From positions 14,892 to 21,989 of the forward strand of contig DCFV01000194.1 in the NCBI GenBank assembly GCA_002314435.1: a DNA stretch of 7,098 nt. Reading direction: 5' to 3'. The DNA is from Acidobacteriaceae bacterium UBA1795 (lineage in GTDB: Bacteria; Acidobacteriota; Terriglobia; Terriglobales; Acidobacteriaceae). The notes below the pieces were generated by a model. The model was not told the origin of the DNA, did no database searches, and saw only the letters and a list, made by a program, of their open reading frames with translations. A program made the translations under genes and the position numbers. This document shows, one piece after another, positions 4,802-7,098 of the stretch (the stretch's first letter is position 1; every line of letters begins with the position of its first letter).

Positions 4802-7098
4802 GTGACCCATTCTGCTTTACGCCATTTTGCTTGTTTTTCTGCATGGATGATGCTTGCCGCCCTGAGCGCCGCGTACGCGGGGGCACAGCAGCCCGTGGAG
4901 CCGTGGAAGGCGCCGCATTTCAGCCTTGATGCCCGCACGCTCTATGCCGCAGCTTCAGCCGTGGCCGCGCCGGAAAACGCGAGCGCTGCAGTGCTCGAAG
5001 ACGACGAGATTTACAGCTTTGACGAACAAGGTCGTAGTGTTCACACGGCCTACGTGATCTACAAGGTGCTCACCTCGAAGGGGGCAGAGGGATGGGACTC
5101 TGCTTCAGTCTATTGGGAGCCGTGGCACCAGGCGCGGCCGCGCATCCAGGTGCGCGTGATTGCGCCCGACCTCTCGGTCCACGTCCTAGATCAAAAGCAG
5201 ATCACCGAGGCTCCTGCGCACGACGGAGACTACAAAAGCTACAGCGACGCGAAGACCTTGCGCGCGCCCTTCCCTGCGATTGCACCCGGCGTCGTAGTGG
5301 AAGAGGAGTTCATCACAACCGAAACGGTGCCGTTCTTCGCTGCAGGGCGCACGGGGCGCGTCTACTTTGGCCGCCAACAGGTGCCTGTAGCCCACAGCAT
5401 GGCGGTGATCGACGCACCCGCCAGCATCAACCTGCGCTCCAATGCGTTGAATCTGGACGACGTAAAACCGCAGCGCACAGAAGCCGCTGGACGCGTCACG
5501 GTGGTCTACGAGAAGGGGCGCCTGGATGGCTTCGACCCGTCTGAATCGAATCTTCCCCCCGACGTCTCGCACTTCCCTATCGTCGCGTTTTCGACCGGCG
5601 TCTCGTGGCAGGCGATGGCGCGCGAGTACAGCCGCATTGTGGACGAGCATGCCAACCAGGCGTCCGTGCAGTCGATTGTGGATGGACTCGTCGCGGACAA
5701 GACATCCATAGCGGAGAAGGAAGCCGCAATCATCGAGTGGGTCGATCGCGAGATTCGCTACACGGGCATCGAGTTTGACGAGGGCGCGATTGTTCCGCAT
5801 GACCCGGTGGAGGTGCTCAATCACAAGTACGGCGACTGCAAAGACAAAGCGACGCTGCTGGTAACCATGCTGCGCGCTGCGGGGATTCCGGCGTACGTGG
5901 CGCTGCTGAACGCGGGATCGCGGCTGGATGTGCCGACAGACCTGCCGGGCATGGGCCTGTTCGACCACGCCATTGCGTATGTACCGGGCAAGCCCGGACT
6001 TGTGCCCGATCTGTGGATTGACGCTACTGACCCGTGGGCCCGTCTGGGGCAGCTACCGGCGAGCGACCAAGGCCGGCATGCGCTGATTGCGCGCCCTGAG
6101 ACCACGGCGCTGACGCTCACGCCCGAGTCGAGTTCGAAGGACAACGTGCTGCTGGAAATGCGCACATTCACGCTGGCTGAAAACGGCCCAGCAAGCATTG
6201 TCGAAGTCACACGTCCTTCGGGTGTGTTCGAGGGCGAGTTCCGAAGCTACTATGCTGACAAACCGGACAAGGACACGCGTGAAGGGCTCTCGAACTACGT
6301 AAAGTCGCAGTACATCTCGGAGAAACTAACGAAGGTGGACCGCACCGACCCTGCGGACCTCTCGAAGCAGTTCGAACTGACGCTGGGCTGCGAGAAGGCC
6401 AAGCGCGGCTACACGGACCTGGCGAGTGCGGTAGCTGCGATTCGTGTCGAGTCGATCTTCCAGAATCTGCCCGCCGAACTGCAGCGCGAGGACGACGCCG
6501 ACGACAAGACGAAGGACGACGCGGACAAGTCCAGAAAGCCGCGCACTGCAGACTGGCAGTTGGACCAGTCCTACACGATGGAGTGGCGCTACCGCATCGT
6601 GCCTCCGCAGGGGTTCGTGGCAAAGCCTCTGCCAAAGAACACGAAGATTCCCATCGGCCCGGCGTTGCTCACAGAGGAGTTTTCGACGGACAAGGACGGC
6701 GCTGTGCTGGCGCGTCTGACATTCGACAGCGTAAAGCGGCGTTACACCGCAGCCGAGGCCACGGTGCTGCGCAACAAAGTTGCGAATTTCGCAAGCGGCC
6801 CAGCTTTACTGATCAGCTTTGAGCCGCAGGCCGAAGTGCTCCTGCGCGACGGGAAGGTGAAGGAGGCGCTAGCCGCCTATCGCAGCCTGGTGGCGGTGCA
6901 CCCAAGCGAAGCTGTACACCATTTGCAGGTTGCCAAGGTACTGCTGGATGCGGGCATGGGCGAAGCCGCGCGCGCCGAGGCACGGCAGGCCGTGAAGCTT
7001 GAACCCGACTCCGCTCTGGCCGAAAAGACGCTGGCGCAGATTCTGAAGCAAGACCTGGTGGGCCGCAGCCTGCGCGCGGGCAGTGACATGGATGGCGC
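4802..7098 (+). CDS. Exported DUF3857/transglutaminase-like protein with C-terminal TPR; 3' end outside window
   Basis: The frame starts at GTG 4802 and is open to the window edge (765 complete codons). Residues 1-28 form a signal peptide: a basic start (THSALRH), a hydrophobic core (CFSAWMMLAALSAAY) and an AGA-QQ cleavage site. Residues about 60-265 resemble DUF3857, a beta-rich domain with YKVLTSKGAEGWDSASVYW near 87-105. A transglutaminase/protease core follows (about 300-415). Cys346 (YGDCKDKATLL), His389 (LFDHAIAYV) and Asp407 (LWIDATDPW) form the expected catalytic triad. Next come a beta-rich region (about 435-555), an acidic linker at 563-580 and another beta-rich segment. The C-terminus (about 678-750) has helical pairs typical of TPR repeats (ALAAYRSLVAVHP, AARAEARQAVKLEPDS). 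The family is found in secreted or periplasmic proteins; its substrates are mostly unknown, and the fold can cleave or cross-link peptide bonds. I infer an extracytoplasmic role. No lipobox is seen. It is 113 bases downstream of araB and need not share its transcript. Confidence 0.88.
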   Translation, partial: MTHSALRHFACFSAWMMLAALSAAYAGAQQPVEPWKAPHFSLDARTLYAAASAVAAPENASAAVLEDDEIYSFDEQGRSVHTAYVIYKVLTSKGAEGWDSASVYWEPWHQARPRIQVRVIAPDLSVHVLDQKQITEAPAHDGDYKSYSDAKTLRAPFPAIAPGVVVEEEFITTETVPFFAAGRTGRVYFGRQQVPVAHSMAVIDAPASINLRSNALNLDDVKPQRTEAAGRVTVVYEKGRLDGFDPSESNLPPDVSHFPIVAFSTGVSWQAMAREYSRIVDEHANQASVQSIVDGLVADKTSIAEKEAAIIEWVDREIRYTGIEFDEGAIVPHDPVEVLNHKYGDCKDKATLLVTMLRAAGIPAYVALLNAGSRLDVPTDLPGMGLFDHAIAYVPGKPGLVPDLWIDATDPWARLGQLPASDQGRHALIARPETTALTLTPESSSKDNVLLEMRTFTLAENGPASIVEVTRPSGVFEGEFRSYYADKPDKDTREGLSNYVKSQYISEKLTKVDRTDPADLSKQFELTLGCEKAKRGYTDLASAVAAIRVESIFQNLPAELQREDDADDKTKDDADKSRKPRTADWQLDQSYTMEWRYRIVPPQGFVAKPLPKNTKIPIGPALLTEEFSTDKDGAVLARLTFDSVKRRYTAAEATVLRNKVANFASGPALLISFEPQAEVLLRDGKVKEALAAYRSLVAVHPSEAVHHLQVAKVLLDAGMGEAARAEARQAVKLEPDSALAEKTLAQILKQDLVGRSLRAGSDMDG
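6491..6538 (+). repeat. Imperfect 24-base tandem repeat encoding an acidic linker
   Basis: Within the transglutaminase-like gene, residues 564-571 (DDADDKTK) and 572-579 (DDADKSRK) form two adjacent eight-residue units. The DNA repeats GACGACGC-GAC-AAG blocks. It sits between two beta-rich segments and probably encodes a flexible, highly charged linker formed by local duplication. The units have already diverged. Confidence 0.5.

Noticed and set aside
5186..5968. Long open frame on the - strand (260 residues)
   Set aside because: It lies fully antisense to the DUF3857/transglutaminase gene, whose + frame has clear domains and a catalytic triad. The - frame shows no recognisable motif and is the usual shadow of GC-rich coding DNA.

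Overview
All recognisable genes in this window lie on the + strand. The DNA is GC-rich with G/C-biased third codon positions. A stator operon preceded by a PAS/GGDEF gene, an isolated ribulokinase, and a secreted DUF3857/transglutaminase/TPR protein, together with the protein style, suggest an Acidobacteriota soil bacterium (Terriglobales-like: Terriglobus, Granulicella, Edaphobacter). That is an inference from gene content and resemblance, not from a marker gene.

Layout. (1) Positions 1-255 hold the C-terminal ATP-binding part of a sensor histidine kinase whose start lies outside the window. (2) A 167-base spacer (256-422) has no gene. (3) Positions 423-1312 hold a PAS-GGDEF signalling gene split into two overlapping frames. 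A duplicated AC dinucleotide at 693-696 would explain the split. The GGDEF domain also lacks several residues needed for diguanylate cyclase activity. (4) motA (1297-2175) starts inside the end of the GGDEF frame and is followed after 72 bases by motB (2248-3027). Together they encode a complete, E. coli-type, probably proton-driven flagellar stator. (5) A 77-base spacer carries a LacI-family-like operator directly in front of araB (3105-4688), which encodes L-ribulokinase. (6) After 113 bases, a GTG-started gene (4802 to beyond 7098) encodes an exported DUF3857/transglutaminase-like/TPR protein that runs off the right end.

How the genes relate. The PAS-GGDEF gene, motA and motB look like one transcription unit, so a PAS-sensed signal or a nucleotide-binding (possibly non-catalytic) GGDEF domain may be tied to motor output. 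The araB gene appears to be a separate, sugar-regulated unit without araA or araD beside it. The transglutaminase-like gene is probably independent and acts outside the cytoplasmic membrane. I found no CRISPR array, tRNA, rRNA, insertion sequence or phage gene. I see no clear undescribed system. The most unusual points are the broken, degenerate GGDEF gene coupled to the stator genes and the operator-like site before araB.
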